From positions 70,000 through 129,843 of the forward strand of contig KB722776.1 in assembly GCA_000349905.1 (NCBI GenBank): a DNA stretch of 59,844 nt, written 5' to 3'. Positions 32,324 through 45,708 of this stretch are shown here, piece by piece. The first letter of the stretch is position 1, and the number at the start of each line of letters is the position of its first letter. The notes under the pieces were generated by a model. That model was given only the letters and a program-made list of their open reading frames with translations. It was not told the DNA's origin and searched no databases. The position numbers and the translations under genes were made by a program. This DNA comes from Volvariella volvacea V23. Its lineage: Eukaryota > Basidiomycota > Agaricomycetes > Agaricales > Pluteaceae.

Positions 32324-34431
32324 CTAGGCAGAAGATGGGATCTCAGGCCACGAAAAGACGCCCCAGCCGAAAAGCTCGAACAGGAAAGGCATGAATTCAG
32401 ATGCGATAACGCCTATGCCGGCGTACACAATGACCTTGGTCAACACTGTCAAGTTCGTTAGACATAGTCTTCTCGGGATGAATGCATCCACTTACCATCG
32501 GCGTCGTAATGCTTAACTGCCAGGCTCTCCTTGGCCTCGCCACCATCTTCTTTTTCGTTATGGATGGGAGCGGAACCATTAAGTCCAGTGCTCGCAAAAG
32601 AGACCTTTCCTTTCTCTGCGCCACCTCGTAGCTTGAGCTCGCGCCCGTAGCCTTCTGTCTTACCCCTGACCCCGCTGCCGATACCTCCGACCTCAACTTC
32701 GACACGGGCTGTGCCAGGTAGGTCGATGACACTAGGAATAGGTCGGAGGGCGAAGCTTCCATCGCCGTTTGCTACGAAATCGCTGGGAACGCTCTTGTAA
32801 TCCGTAGCCGGGGTGTAGAATCGTCGGTTTGGCAAGCTGAAGACTCGCGCGAGCAATCGGAATGTCGGTGGCAAGATTTTGTGAAGGACGGACTTGGCGA
32901 CAAGACGCCAGATGAATATGGCGAGAACACCTACAAAAGAGTGTAAATAAGATGGCGAGATACGTCGCGATACACAGAACGACTTACCTACTACCATTTT
33001 CACCGCTGAGATAGTCCACCAGGCGAGTGCGTCCCCGAGAGTTCTCTCAACCTGCATCCATTGGCCATTTTCGAATACCCAGCCACTTCCAGGTTGGACC
33101 ACGGTACGAAGCGCCCCCGCGCCGACACCAGCGTAGGTCACCCCCCACAAGCCAACCAACACTCCCATCACGACGCTCCCAAACGCGATGGCGTCTTCGA
33201 AGCAAGGACAGTCATCAATGGGCTGTGGGTGCTGATTCACACCCAGTAGAGCTATCGCTATTGTGACAATGGGCACCTCCCATCCTCCTTGTTTGACCCA
33301 TTCCTCAACCCAGTTCCCAAGACCGAGGCCTTTGCCGAGATGTATTAGGTGCCCGGAAGCGCCAAGTGACTGGCCGAATCCCAAGGTCGAGCAAATCCAG
33401 AATAGAGGATTCGACAGCGTTAACGTGATGGGGATGCCCGACCAGCTACTTTCGGCCCACCAAATTGCCGTACCCATCAGAATGCCCATGAGGCAATCTG
33501 TGAACGAGTGCATGGCTGTGTATAGACGTCCGTAAACTATAGAGAATGTGTACCATATCAGTGCGAGTGTGAGGATAGTGAATGTTTGAGAGGAAATAAT
33601 GGGTTCAGATGTTTGTGGATCGATGGTTGATGCTAGGCGGTGGATGTGAGCGAAGAGGAAGAGAGCAATGGATACACTGTTAGTGGAGTGAGTAGACGGG
33701 AAGCCGTATTCAAGGTGATGTGAACCAATCGCTGAGAGGAATGTTAACTTGTGGCCAATTGATCAGACGGGCGACTCACTCAGTCTTGTAACAGGCGGAG
33801 CAAAGGGACGGGGTGCACATATCAAATCTTTTACGAAGGACGAGCAATACACGCCAGTAGCCAATACAAATAACAATCTGGATATGGACATCGGCCATCA
33901 GTGGTGATAAGGTCACGCGAGTATAGATACGTACCCCCGCCCCATCTCAGCAAACCCAAAGAAATAGAATGCAGGCAGTACAGTCATGAAAAATGTATGT
34001 GTCCCGAGCGAAGATGTATAGACGAAGTAAGCGTCAAGCCATGGAGTCCGTATGCGTTCCTGGATGTATCAAATGATCAGCAAAAAAGGGCACAGGTGAT
34101 GGCGCCAGGGAAATCAACGGGGGCTTGACAAACTCACCTGCATGCTGGCGATGATCGTCGATTCCTTCCGCACACTGTCCACTAACCACCGCCTTATTGT
34201 CGCCCTCCACCATGGTAGAGTAGCATGGTAAACATCCTCATGCAACCCCCCTGGCGATACATCCTCCCTCAAGCTACCAAGCTCCTTCACGCGCGGTACC
34301 TCGTTGGACCTTGGTGTGGGTCGTGGTGAGCTTGGTCGCGACGAGGATGGTGAAGGAACAGAGAGCGTAAAATGAACTCTGTTGGGGTTGTTCACCACCG
34401 TGTTCCCTTGATCTCCAGGGAGTCGTGACAT
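32324..34431 (-). CDS. LCB3: Dihydrosphingosine-1-phosphate phosphatase-like PAP2 enzyme
   Basis: Six exons (34431-34138, 34059-33935, 33877-33780, 33731-32988, 32930-32496, 32445-32324) sum to 1,818 nt, or 605 aa, all with GT-AG introns. The PAP2 active site is complete: K...RP in KDLICAPRPF, the PSGH-type motif as PSTHSTNS, and SR...H...D as GRLYTAMHSFTD. Several hydrophobic helices lie before, between and after these motifs. The layout matches yeast Lcb3/Ysr3, ER membrane enzymes that remove phosphate from long-chain base phosphates and so link sphingolipid breakdown with ceramide synthesis. Compared with yeast it has a long Ser/Pro-rich cytosolic N-terminus and an extra soluble region before the last helix. 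The symbol is by similarity to the yeast family. Confidence 0.87.
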
Positions 34432-35090
34432 ATTGACGCTGCAAATCTTTACGCCTGACGACCTGTAGAAAAACGGAGGGGGTGGGGGTGGTCTGAAACG
34501 GCGGAGGCCTGGGTAAATGGGAGGAGGGAAGAGAGAGCAGACCCCTGAACACTACAACCTGCGCTCCAAAAATCAACCCATCCCCATTGCCAGGATTGCC
34601 GGCAAACTTATGTAACCATGACGTCCATCAAGTAGCCGAATAGCCGGTCAACATAATTGCCAACCACGGCTGCAGCACAACCTCTCGACCTGAGCACCTA
34701 GGCATGTCTGCTGCAGACGAGCCGTCAGAGGCTTGATTGCGCGCATGTAAAAACTTGAACCAGGATGTTTGCTGCAGTAGATGGGCCCTGGGCGGCGCAA
34801 TGACGTACCCATCGGCAGGCCGAGTGTCTCAACTATTTGGTACGTATCTCCAGAAGGATTGCTGCTCTAAGAAAACGAGACACCGGAAACTCCGATTGTC
34901 ATTCGTCGTTATCATTGACCCAAGGTGTACCAAGGAACCACTGTAACGCTTGAATTTTCTTGGCTCAGACGTCTATTCAAGGTGCGTGACCGGAAATATA
35001 CTCAGCATATAAGGCCGCTGAATCATGATTCTGTAATAGTGATGCACAGCATACAGTCCTAACAATGATACAAATCGCTGCCCAGACAAA
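34432..35090. other. Intergenic with a segment duplicated at 38783-38850
   Basis: No gene is visible. The stretch 34838-34925 (TTTGGTACGTATCTCCAGAAG, then ...TCCGATTGTCATT...TTATCATTGACC) resembles 38783-38850, so flanking DNA was duplicated together with the membrane-protein family to the right. Confidence 0.45.
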
Positions 35091-37285
35091 TCAAAAGTGA
35101 GGAAGAAATGAGGACCAATCTACAGTCTCCAAGGCAGAATCCGGAAGATTACGCAAAGCTAGCAATGCTTGGACGAATATATAAAGTCGGATCAACCCAT
35201 AGACCATCGGTCGAATGTAGAAAATAGAATAGACGATCAACAAGACCAACCGAAGTAACAAGGAAGCTAAAGCCGATATCGTATGCCAAACTTTAGCAAG
35301 CTTCAACGCCTTTTCAATCTTCCATTTCCAAATGAGAGGGATGATGATCCCGTTCATCGTCCACTGAGGTTTTGAGAGCACCTTTTCGAAAACCCCCCTC
35401 AATATTACCTCCACGTAGGACACCCAAAGCGGTTCGACAGTCACAAATACAGAGGCCATCCTCCACAGCGACCTCTCCTGCTCGGAGGCAAAAGGAAAAT
35501 TCCACGCGAGAAGGTGTATAGCACCAAAGATCATCCCGCACAGGCACGGGATAATGGACATGACGAAAATAACCCGCGTCTTGCTGCTATCCCTGTGACC
35601 TAACTTTCCTGCATAATGGTTCCCGACCGATCCGACTTCGCGTGGGGTATCAAGACGCAACAAGGAGAGATAGTTTCCGTGTTTGAAAACTGACAGTGGA
35701 ATCGCGACCAAACTTGCTAATAGGTAGACGCCGAAAATGGATGCGAGCAGGAACAGGGCGAATATGGCAAGGAAGACTGCAGCGCCTCCCCACGCTAGAG
35801 TGGCGGTGACCGCAAGGAGTACAAGGAGGAAAGCGGCGAGGACCGAGTAGGATAGGATGATTACACATTGCTTGATGATCGTTTTGACCCTAAGTCGTCT
35901 AGTTGCCGTATATTGTATTTCGGCAAGAGTGTGGGATGTTCTGTTGAATATTGGCTTCAGAAACACGTTGATAGCTTTTTTAATCCGTTGTAGTCGTTTT
36001 TTAATTTGAGTTATCGCCTCCTGTGTCCGCGTCGGGGGAGATGCATCAACCCGTTTGCGCTGGTTATCAACCTGTTTATCCAGGTTTTCCTTCTCCCCTT
36101 CACTCATTGGCTCCGGTGAATCAGTGGACCTGTACGGTTCGGAGAAGAAAGACTCTGGCTGTTGAGTATTGGACTTGGACTTGGACGTGGGCGTAGAGCT
36201 GGGCGTGAGCGTTGAGTTGGACATGGGCGTAGAGTTGGAATCGGATTGGGATTGGACTGACGGCGACCCGGATGAGGACTTCGGAGGTGGTACCCTCTTT
36301 CCTTCCCTATTAAAATAAATCGAGGACCCCGCATTCCTAGGCTTCGACCACCACAACCCATAAGTGACCACATTCAGCGCCGCATACGCCGAAGTGATCA
36401 GCTCCAACTCCGTCACAGCCAACTCTCTTTCCCGCCTTGCCATACATTGAAGAATAAACCACGACGTCTGGAGGATAACGAATGCCTTCGATAAGGAGTC
36501 ACCTTTGCCCTTATCCAGGATTTCCTCTTTCGTAACGCAGGGGATTATAAAAGGTAGGTCCGAGTACCGAGTTACTGAATCTGGGGAGGGTCTCGTGACC
36601 CCATGTTCGATGGCATGGATAGAGTGATCGGCCTTTATTTCGGGCTCAGAGGGTATCGCTGAAGTACCGACGTAGACCATCCCATTACCGTCCATCGTGA
36701 TCACTTTCATTTCGTCTCCATCAACCAACACGAGCCCGCCCATTTCGACGAAAAAGCCATGGGATACTGTCCACTCTGCATCTGGAAAGATTACATGAGT
36801 CCGTACACTGTGAAAGCGTTCTACGGCGCAAATGTACCTTTGAATCTCTGTTTAATCCTGCGAGCCACGACCAACTGCCTCATTGCCCAAAATATAACGG
36901 CCTCCGGTCTTAACAAGGCGTCTAAGGTGATCAACAGTCTTTCCCAATGCCGCGTGTGCAACGGGGTGTTCGTTTTGGGTATATTGGGGTGCATAGCAAA
37001 GACGGTGCAAGCCGCAATAGTGGCGAAGCAGTTCCAAATAATGGTCAAAGGGGTGCGAGGTCGTAAGGGTTCGGTATGTTGGCCCTCCACCGCCGAGACT
37101 ATCGCCGATGTGTGGACAATGGTGGCGGTCGTCAGGGTGTGTATAATCGGCTTGAAGGTGGCATCAAATGCTGATAGAATGTTGTCGATGAAGGTCGGTG
37201 GAGCAACATCTGGTGCGAACTCCCGATGAACAGGAGAGGCCAGCGCGCGAGCGAAAGCGAAGAGGAGTAGGGCTAGGAGCAACAT
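35091..37285 (-). CDS. Multi-pass membrane protein of unknown function, copy 1
   Basis: Two exons (37285-36838 and 36781-35091, 56-bp intron) give 2,139 nt, or 712 aa. I chose the ATG at 37285 (MLLLALLLFAFARALASPV) because it gives a signal peptide matching the copy at 40257-42339. Next come an ectodomain of about 50 residues, a helix with TIIWNCFATIAACTVFAMHP (about 80-100), a second hydrophobic segment with FWAMRQLVVARRI, and the phrase SHGFFVEMGGLVLVD. After a soluble part come SWFILQCMARRERELAVTELELITSAYAALNVVTY (shown in pieces) and a variable Ser/Thr/Pro-rich spacer. At least five further transmembrane helices follow, to the end (VDWSSFLPHF). I recognise this as a lineage-specific agaricomycete family of unknown function. 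Confidence 0.8.
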
Positions 37286-38229
37286 GTGGGCGCTAATGTC
37301 CGGCGCACGCACACGATGGCCTTTCAACTCAAAGCCGCAGCAAATCTCATGCACGTGTATACCTGTCTGTTTCCAATGTGCATTTTCGATAACTAATGCC
37401 GTATGGATGGCGTTAGAATTATGCGCCATAGCGCCCGTAGAACGTTGTCTGGCTCCTGTCGTAGTGACATCAAATTGTCAGGGCTGTGCGAGGACATGAG
37501 GCCTCCCACCTCACCTCCGGCAATTCGTGTTCTCACTTTGACAGGTCATTAAATTATTTTACGCTTGAGAAATGCATTCACTTGCTAAGCCACATGCTGA
37601 TGGATTGGAAACGAGGTGAGGGTTTGGCCACAATTCGTCATTGCTCCCATCTTAGGGATTCTCATTATCCCTTCTGTTTAACAGATATCGAAATGAAAAT
37701 ACCTTTGCACCAATTTTTCATGCCTCTGCTTGGTACAACTCCTCATGGGTTTCGCTGAGCATTCTGGTGAAGGCTTAGTCTAGGCAACATAGAGCAACAC
37801 CCAGCAAACCAACCGACTGCGATCTTAAGCAAATCGACCCTGGAACCTATTTTGACCTCATGTTAAATCCCCGTGCGCATATCTTCATTAGTTTACGGTC
37901 ACCCCTTCGAGACATGGCCCATCTTTTTTGCCATTTCCATTAATAGCAAGAGCAAGTTTCCTTGCGTCGATCAGGGCATGAATTGATGGTAAGCGAGAGA
38001 TGGAATAGCAATTGCGTTGGCGAGGAAGCTGAGAGGTGTCCCTATCGGGCGTGGCGCAGCAGGTTGGAATGTGACCATATAACGAGCTCATAAATCTCCG
38101 TAGCTTGGGAGGTAGGTTTACTATGCTATTAAGGCATTGGATAAATGCTTCGTAAATCCTGAAGGACCATGCTCAAGCTGCGTGCGCTGAGATTTGTAAT
38201 ACTACATCTTGGTCTGAGTTCGCAGAAAT
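37286..38229. other. Intergenic, no gene seen
   Basis: About 0.9 kb upstream of the membrane-protein copy 1. Short frames have no recognisable content. It probably contains the promoter. Confidence 0.4.
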
Positions 38230-39141
38230 TTGTGAAGATCGAGAGAATAGATGGAAGTACCAAAGAAGCAAGCGCAAGGTTGAACCTCCGATCTCGAAAT
38301 ATTGAAATAGCACCAAAGACATTCGCACATAAAAGGTATAAATATGTATAAAATTACCCACCTCTTGGGTGCATCTCAACTTGCCGATGTAGTGGTTGCC
38401 GACCCAGCCACACGTGCTCGGCGTATATCCTTCTGCACTATTGAGAGATACTTCCCGGTTTTAAACAGGTATACATGCGATTACGATCAATCTTGCTAAT
38501 ACAGATGTGACAAGGAGGATTGAAAGGGCGAAAATTACCATGAAAGCTAGGATGAGTGCTGCGCTCTCCACGTGATGACAACGATAACAACGATGAAGAT
38601 AACAAAGAGGAGTTGAAAATGAGGAATAGATACGATTTTTATGAATGTCACGAAATTAGAATGACTCCCCGCCCGCTAAACACCTGCTGGACCTTCAGAC
38701 TCCTTTTTTCTTCTTCAACCTCTTCCCCTTTTGTGTGGGTGATCATCCGGGCATGTCGTTGACTTCTGCCCTGGATATGCCTATTTGGTATGTATCTCCA
38801 GAAGCATCACGATATCAGAAATTCTGATTGACATTATCATTGACATCAATTATTACAAAGACGAAGAGAGCATTGCAATCATACAGTATGCAATAGCAGA
38901 TGATGCATTGCCTACGAAGTGGTCGCAGGGGCTCGTGTTCGCTGCCTGCAGAGGCCACAGCTGATGTGTGAGTAATTGTCGTCGTCATAAGGGACTGGAT
39001 TAATGGTTTAAGTGTGGCATCGAACGCCAATAAGAGGCTATCAGCAAAACTTGGTGGTTGTGCATCTAGTAGCGGTCCTCGAGGGACCGGAGACGCGAGA
39101 GTGCGAGAAAGCGTGAAGACTAGTATCGCCAGGAGCAACAT
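38230..39141 (-). pseudogene. Decayed copy of the membrane-protein family
   Basis: Three remnants match the two intact copies. At 39141-38930 there is an exon 1 start (MLLLAILVFTLSRTLASPVPRG through SEHEPLRPL) that breaks off before the first helix. At about 38560-38370 there is a middle part (FALSILLVTSVLARLIVI, then WVGNHYIGKL, matching WVGNHYAGKL). At about 38330-38230 there is DNA close to the last transmembrane region. They lie in the right order with large deletions between them and with stops and frame changes. A piece of downstream flank (38783-38850) sits between exon 1 and exon 2 remnants, so the copy was also rearranged. Confidence 0.7.
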
Positions 39142-40256
39142 GGGAGCTCTGGGTACAGGCATACCCAGACCACGACTTTTCAACGCTAACGCAAACTAGA
39201 GTGCCTCCTGAGCATGTGGATAACTTCAATGTGCTTTTCTAACTACGTGGCGACAATACTTGAGGTACGTATGGTAGACGCTTCATAATGCCTTCTGATG
39301 CCAAGGTACTTAAACATTTTGGGATATGAGCCGTCCCACCTCTCTCCCGATAACTTAAACCCTACCCTCTCAATAACAGGCTTATGAATGGTACGACCAG
39401 GGAGACACATTCCATTCCATGAGACAACCCGATTTGATTAAGAGCGTTGAATTAAATATTATACACATTGGTTGATGACAGGGAAATAGTTAGCATACAA
39501 CATCTTGACCAGTCCTGGGTTCATTAGCCTCGTTTCGCAAACAAGGGTTCGGTGCAAGAAGCATATTACTCGTTTATTGTCCACACCTGATTTTATGTTT
39601 TGCGACTCTCATCGAGCAGATATTTATTTGTGAAAAATTTTCAAACAAATCACCATTTCAAGACTGGTAAGCGCTCAAAATAAGGATTCCATACCTGGCA
39701 GCACAACAAACTAGGAGCAGCATGCATCAATCGACTGATTAAAATGATTGAGTACATGCATCGCCGTCTTCTGTGCCCGCACTAACGACATTCTCAGCAA
39801 TCAAGAGTGTTCAATTCCAATAGAATGTTTCTGCTTCACGGGATTATGGCACTTATTTCGGGGATCTTACGTTTCGCACATACCCTCTTCCTACTAATGT
39901 TTAGTCTGTCTCCTATCCGTATGAGCTCCTATGCCAAGACGAATAACTAAGATCAAACCATCCTTGCCTCTATTCGTCCTGGCTGCACATTCACAATGGC
40001 TCTTTCAAAAAGAAATTTTATTACAGTACGCACCTAATATCCCATTCATGTATAATTGCGATTGCAGATACTGTCCTGCATAGCAACTTGCCTCTAGTTG
40101 GCAGCATATAAACGGATGTAGGATATATACATTACAGGTGGAGAATGAGGAAAATGGGGAGCCTATTCGTTTGTGTACACTCTTATTTATAGTCGGCTGA
40201 GCTAATGACACACCATTGTCATATAATTACAACTGATCTATCGTACAAGATACAAA
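39142..40256. other. Intergenic, no gene seen
   Basis: About 1.1 kb of AT-rich DNA between a decayed and an intact copy of the membrane-protein family. No gene, RNA or repeat is recognised. Confidence 0.4.
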
Positions 40257-42339
40257 TTAAAAGTGGGGAAGGAACGTAGACCAATCTACTGACTCAAGAG
40301 CAGAAGAGGAGAGGTGACGCAAAGCAAGTAACGCTTGCACAACAATATAAACCCGAATCATTCCGTAAAGCAAAGGTCGAAAGTAAAAGATCAAATAAAA
40401 GATCGACAAGATAGATGGAGGAATCAAAGAAGCAAACGCAAATATCGTACCTCTGATCTTTGCAAATATCGAAATGCGCGCGAATCTCCACTTCCAGACG
40501 AGGGGAACAGTGATTTCATAAGCTTTCTTCTTCGTCTCGCGATGTGCCCTCTCGAGAATCGATCTTATCGTGCCCTCCACAAACGCCATCCAAAATGGTT
40601 CGACGGTGACGAACACGGACGCAATCCTCCACAATAACCTCTCCTGCTCTGAAGCAAACTCAAAGTTCCATGCGAGGAGGTGTATAGCACCAAATGCCAT
40701 CCCGCAGATACAAGGCAAGATGGAATACATGATCATCCGTGTCTTGGACGCATCCTTGTCGCTCAACTTGCCAGCATAATGGTTTCCGACCCAGTCACGC
40801 TTGGCTGGTATGTCGTTGTGCATCATTTCGAGGTAATTGCCAGTCCTGAACAAGTGCACAGGGATAGCGATTAGACTTGCCAATATGAACGTCACAAGGA
40901 GGATCGAGAGGGAGAACAGCCCCGCTAACGCCAGCATGACGGCTATGCCTCCGCCTGCTAGAGAAATTAAGACCACGAAAAAGAGGCCGAGTAGAATAAG
41001 CAGAGCTGTGTAGAGAAGAATAATTAGACAGCTTTTGATGAAAGTCTGCACTCGGGATTCACGCCTTTGTTGCAGTTCTGCTGCCAGCGCTGTTATGATC
41101 GCCCGGATGTCATCGGAGCGCCCATCGACATTATTGTTCTCCTGTTCCCTCTCTCCCGCCGCCTTCTCCTCAGATGCAGGATCGGAGGGCGGTGCTGAAG
41201 CTTGTACGGGTGGTTTGGCATCCGATTTGGATTCTGTGGACTCGGACTCGGGCTTAGCTTCTGTCTCCGAACCTCCTTTCTTGACCTTTTTGACCTTCTC
41301 CGGGGGCGCTACTCTCTGACCTTTCCGATTGAAATAAATCGGATACACCGCATTCCTAGGCTTCGACCACCACAACCCATACGTGACCACGTTCAACAGC
41401 GCGTATCCCGACGTGATCAGCTCCAACTCCGTCACCGCCAACTCCCTCTCCCTCCTCGCGATGCACTGAATGATAAACCACGATGTTTGCGTGATAGCGA
41501 ACACCTTGGAGAGGAAATCGCCTTTGGCCTTGTCTTGCAACTCGTTGTATGTAATGCACGGGATTACGAAATCCAAATCCATAGGACGATGAGGCTCTGC
41601 ATGAACTTTGGCTCCATGCTGGAAGACGCGAATGCTATGGTCCGGTTCGATCTTGGCGGGCGAAGGCACCCCAGATTTCCCAACGTAAACCATCCCGTTC
41701 CCGTCCATCGTGACGACTTTCTCTCTATTCTTGTTCTCCTCGTCTACCAAGACGAGACCACCCATCTGAACAAAGAATCCGTGGGACAGCGTCCATTTGG
41801 CACCTGAAAGAGGCCGCTTTCAATTCAGAGGAAATGGAAGATTGGCACCCATCACCGATGGGTCAAGGGTATGCTTACACACCTTGATATTTGTCCCGAA
41901 TTCTGATCGCCACGATAAACTGCCTCATTGCCCAAAATATGACAGCCTCTGGCCTCAGCAAGGCATCCAACGTGATCAAGAGCCTCCTCCAAAGCTTCTT
42001 GTACAGTCTACGTGTCGAACTCGGTACATTGGGGTGCATGGCGAAAAAGGTGCACGCCGCGATGGTTGCGAAGCAGTTCCAGATGATGGTCAAAGGCGTG
42101 CGAGGGCGCAAAGATTGGACACATTGCCCATCCGCACTGCTCCCTGAGACGACAGCCGATCCATGAACGACGGTGGCAGTCGGGTGGGGAAAGCCATAGA
42201 TGATTGGGCGGAAAGCGTTAGATAAAGTCGATACAAAGTTGTCGATGACGCTCGGAGCGGAATCATCCGCTACCGACCGAGGAACGGGCGAAGCAAGTGT
42301 ACGAGCTAAAGTGGTGATCAAGATGGCTAGGAGCAGCAT
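40257..42339 (-). CDS. Multi-pass membrane protein of unknown function, copy 2
   Basis: Two exons (42339-41883 and 41803-40257, 79-bp intron) give 2,004 nt, or 667 aa. The organisation is the same as copy 1 at 35091-37285. There is a signal peptide (MLLLAILITTLARTLASPV), TIIWNCFATIAACTFFAMHP, FWAMRQFIVAIRI, SHGFFVQMGGLVLVD, ELAVTELELITSGYA, a charged Lys/Glu/Ser-rich spacer, then several transmembrane helices and VDWSTFLPHF at the end. The spacer is the least conserved part, while the helices and the phrase LWWSKPRNA are nearly identical, a sign of purifying selection. Function is unknown. Intact. Confidence 0.82.
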
Positions 42340-43765
42340 GTGTAGACGCCAGACACGACCACACGCAGGCCGTTATATCCTGGCTAGGATTCATAACTCG
42401 CGACTGCGAAGCCTGTTGTGATTGTGCACGTGTATACCTGCCACATTCCAGGTGTCTCGAGATAACGCTAAGCGTGGGCATGATAAGCGCCCATGGCATG
42501 CTGGTTCCTACACTTGTTATTACGTCATATTTGCTCTGAATCGAGCTGGGGCAGAGTTTTCCTCTTGCGAAGGCGTCAAGTAGGATCAATTTTGGGGTCC
42601 GGAGATAGGGCGTGGCCTGTATATTAAGAACCTTCGATCCTCTACATAAATTATCGTGTTCACGTTGAAAACCGCGCGAAAGAGGGCAAGGGTAAGTGAA
42701 CGCACATGGACCCCAGAGAGCGCCAGGGACATGCCCAAAATTACGTGGAAGCCTCATTTCGATCAAAAGCGCTGAATTCAAGTGCCGTCATCAGGGCGCG
42801 GGCGCTGGGAGCTGTTCCTGTCCAGGTTAATCGGTAAGATTATTGCTGCCGATATCGATGCGAGTGGCACTTACTCTTGTGTGACATTTCCCAGCAATTC
42901 AACCGATTTGGGATTTGGGGTGAGTAGAGCTGGCGAGAACACAGGTTAGTTGCGTGATTAGACTTGGGTTGAGTCCGGCACGGATGCAACCAAGAACGAG
43001 AGCAAGAATGAGATGGTGCGATAAATATCGAGCTTGAACTACAAGTCCAATCGGGAGTCCTTCAACTTTGACATGCTCAATCACTCGCACGAGTGCTAGG
43101 GAGAGTAAAGTGTAAGTAAGAGTCAGCGTAAGAGTACACAAGAGAATAGATACGAAAACTGTCAGATGGACAAAAGCCAAGAACGCAGTAACAGAGCTCG
43201 GACCACGTTGCATGTACTGGAGCACGAGGGCAACACTGGTATGTACGCGAAAACAATCAGTCTAATGGGCTCGAGAAGGGGAATGGAAAGAAGTCTGCTA
43301 GTCCGCTGGTATTGGTTGGTTGATCAATGAGGACTGGAGAATAGATGGGAAGAGAAAGGTGGAGCAGGTGATGAGATATATAGTGCAATATGTCCAATGT
43401 GGAAGGATTGTCAAGTTTTGGATACCAATGAATGTGTGTGGCGTGTATTGGTGAACGGGGAGAGGTGGATGGAAAAGGGTAGTAGGGAGAGGGACGGGGA
43501 TGAATGATCCGAAGGATCGTACAGTCAACAAACGATTAGGATACACAGCGGCAGGGAGAATCGAAATCGGAATAAATGGGGAGACAACAAACAGTTCCAT
43601 CAGCGCGCAAGACAAACCACAAAGAGAAAGAAAATATGAGCGCCATATTAAAACATCATTCAACAAAAAAATCTGGAATAAACTGTCATCGTCGTCGTCA
43701 CATGTCGTTATCTCGCCTCCACAGCCCCCAGGCTCACGCGTCCAAAATGGGCATGGGTGTCCGGA
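42340..43765. other. Intergenic; one weak hydrophobic reading frame
   Basis: No convincing gene. A minus-strand frame at 43225-42899 would encode 108 aa with a long hydrophobic run (LLCTLTLTLTYTLLSLALV), and a second one at 43666-43298 is also hydrophobic. Neither resembles a family I know, and the plus strand here is purine-rich, which makes Leu/Ser/Pro-rich frames by chance. Treat as unproven. Confidence 0.3.
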
Positions 43766-45708
43766 TCACCGCTGCGACTTGCGGTAGTGGTAGTTGCTCT
43801 GCGGGGCGTGGTAGGTGTGGCTCGTGGCATGGCTGGTGCTCTGGTAGTAAGTGTGGCTCGTGTGGCTCGTGCTGCTCGCCATCATGCGCTCCTTTTCCCT
43901 GTCCCGTTCCCGTTCTCGTTCTCGGTCATTGGTGTAATAGGCCCCGTCGTTATTGCGGGTATATCCGGACCGATCGACTCGCTCGTTGGATCCGATATTG
44001 GTATTTGAGCTTGCGTTCGTGTTGGTATGGTAGACCGGAGGAGGCGCGAGACGGTCGGTGGTGTTGTTCGGGTTGGTATACGTTCCGCTGCTGTTCCCGG
44101 AGCTGGATTGGTGTTTGGGTATCTCGAAGCCTAGTTGAGAGCGCGAGTGGGTGAGAACCTCGGATGCAACTTCTGAGCCGTATCGCTCGGCCAGTTGGCT
44201 GTAGCAGGACATCAGAACCAACACACAGAGGAGACATGGAGCACTTGCTTTGCGTAATTATCGATAATGATAGCCATGCTGTTCAAACTCAACCTATACC
44301 TCTTGGGCATCATCCCCTTCCCAAACCTATACGTGACATGATTCGAGCACAACAGGCCCGTGATCATAATCGCCAGATGGACCGGGACGAGACAGAACAC
44401 GATCCTGAACCACCGGAGGAGCGCGTCCTCCTGGAACTCGATGTACCGCAGCTTGCACCCGGGGAGGATGCTCCGCGAGTAGCACGTCTGGCTCACCGTC
44501 GCCTCGATGAACGGCGAAAAGTAGCCACAGCACCGGAGCTGGTTCTGGATGCGCAGACGGCCGAGCGCGCCGAGGTCGCGGGACCACTGGGCGTTGACCT
44601 TGCCCTCGAGGTTGAAGGTGCGGCGCTTGTAGGTCATGTAGCCGGGGATGACGAGGAAGATGAAGACGAGCCAGAGGAGGGCGGTGTAGCTCGCGAGGAA
44701 GGTGCGGTTGTTGAGGAGGATGCCGGCCCAGCCGACGAGGGCGGTGAAGATGCCGAGCGAGGCGGCGAGGGTGGAGATGATGAGCTCGGTGCGGTTGCCG
44801 ACGCGGACGACGTCGGCCAGGTCCCAGATGTTGAACCAGGTGAGGAGACAGCCGATCAGGCCCGCGATGGAGTATATCGTCAGCTGGAGGAGCGGGAGCG
44901 GGGGTGGGTGGGGCAGAAGACACGGCCATCAGTGGAGTGACAGCGATGGGAGAAAAAAGGGGAGACGTACGACGGTGTTGGCGACGAAAAGCGCCCATTT
45001 GAACTTGTTCCACCTCGGCTTGCCAGCAGCAGTGCCCTTCCGTCCGTCGTCGTCGTCGTCGTCGGTGCCCTGCCTGCCCATCCTGTCTTCGCCGGCTCTG
45101 AACGCATCCACGCCTCCGCCAAACTTGGGGATCGCAACCGCCGATCCGGTGCCGCCCGTCCTCCTCTTGCGCGGATTGGCGGTCGGGGAGAGCATCGTGC
45201 TCGAGAACTTGTTGGGGAGGTAGTTGACGGAGAGGGAGACGCCGCTCGCATCGTTCGGGGAGGAGCGTATCGCAGGGGACGGCGCTCGGGAGGGCGCACG
45301 GGAGGGCATGATTGTGGAGGAGTTGCGAGGCGATGGGGAGGAGACGAAGGGGGGAGAGGGAGAGGGGAGACGGGGGTCGTTGGCGCTGAGCCTGTGGCTG
45401 TTGAAGGAGAGCGATGATGAGGGCGGAGCAAGTGTCGACGGCGACCCTGCGGTGGGCGACAGCATGTGACGTGTTGATCCTGACGAATACATCGAGTTTA
45501 TGTGCGACGTTGAGGACTCGCCGGATCTGGAATGCCGCTCAGTAACCCCATCCAGCGCGGCTGGGCGACTTACGGGAGGTCGAGCTGGGCGGTCAGAGCG
45601 ATCTCAGCACGACCCTCGCGACGGACGGGACGGACTCACCCCCAGTCTGCTGTTGAGCGCAGTCACGCTCTCGTCGTTCTCAAAGTAACTTGACCACGCG
45701 CGCTGCAT
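43766..45708 (-). CDS. Tetraspanin (fungal, long N-terminal tail)
   Basis: Four exons (45708-45640, 45516-44971, 44883-44249, 44198-43766) total 1,683 nt, or 560 aa. The N-terminal 200 residues are Ser/Pro-rich with a poly-Asp run and precede the first helix (KWALFVANTV|LTIYSIAGLIG, split by an intron). Further helices contain ELIISTLAASLGIFTALVGW and TALLWLVFIFLVIPGYM. The large loop carries the tetraspanin signature QLRCCGYFSPF and two more Cys (TCYSRSILPGC). The last helix is FRIVFCLVPVHLAIMITGLLC. The C-terminal tail has RERERERDREKER and is disordered. Tetraspanins organise plasma-membrane microdomains; fungal ones affect hyphal penetration and polarity. Intron 3 is GC-AG (AAA|GCAAGT). 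The intron 1 acceptor is uncertain (GCGAG at 45517 keeps the frame; CCAG at 45527 does not). Confidence 0.82.
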
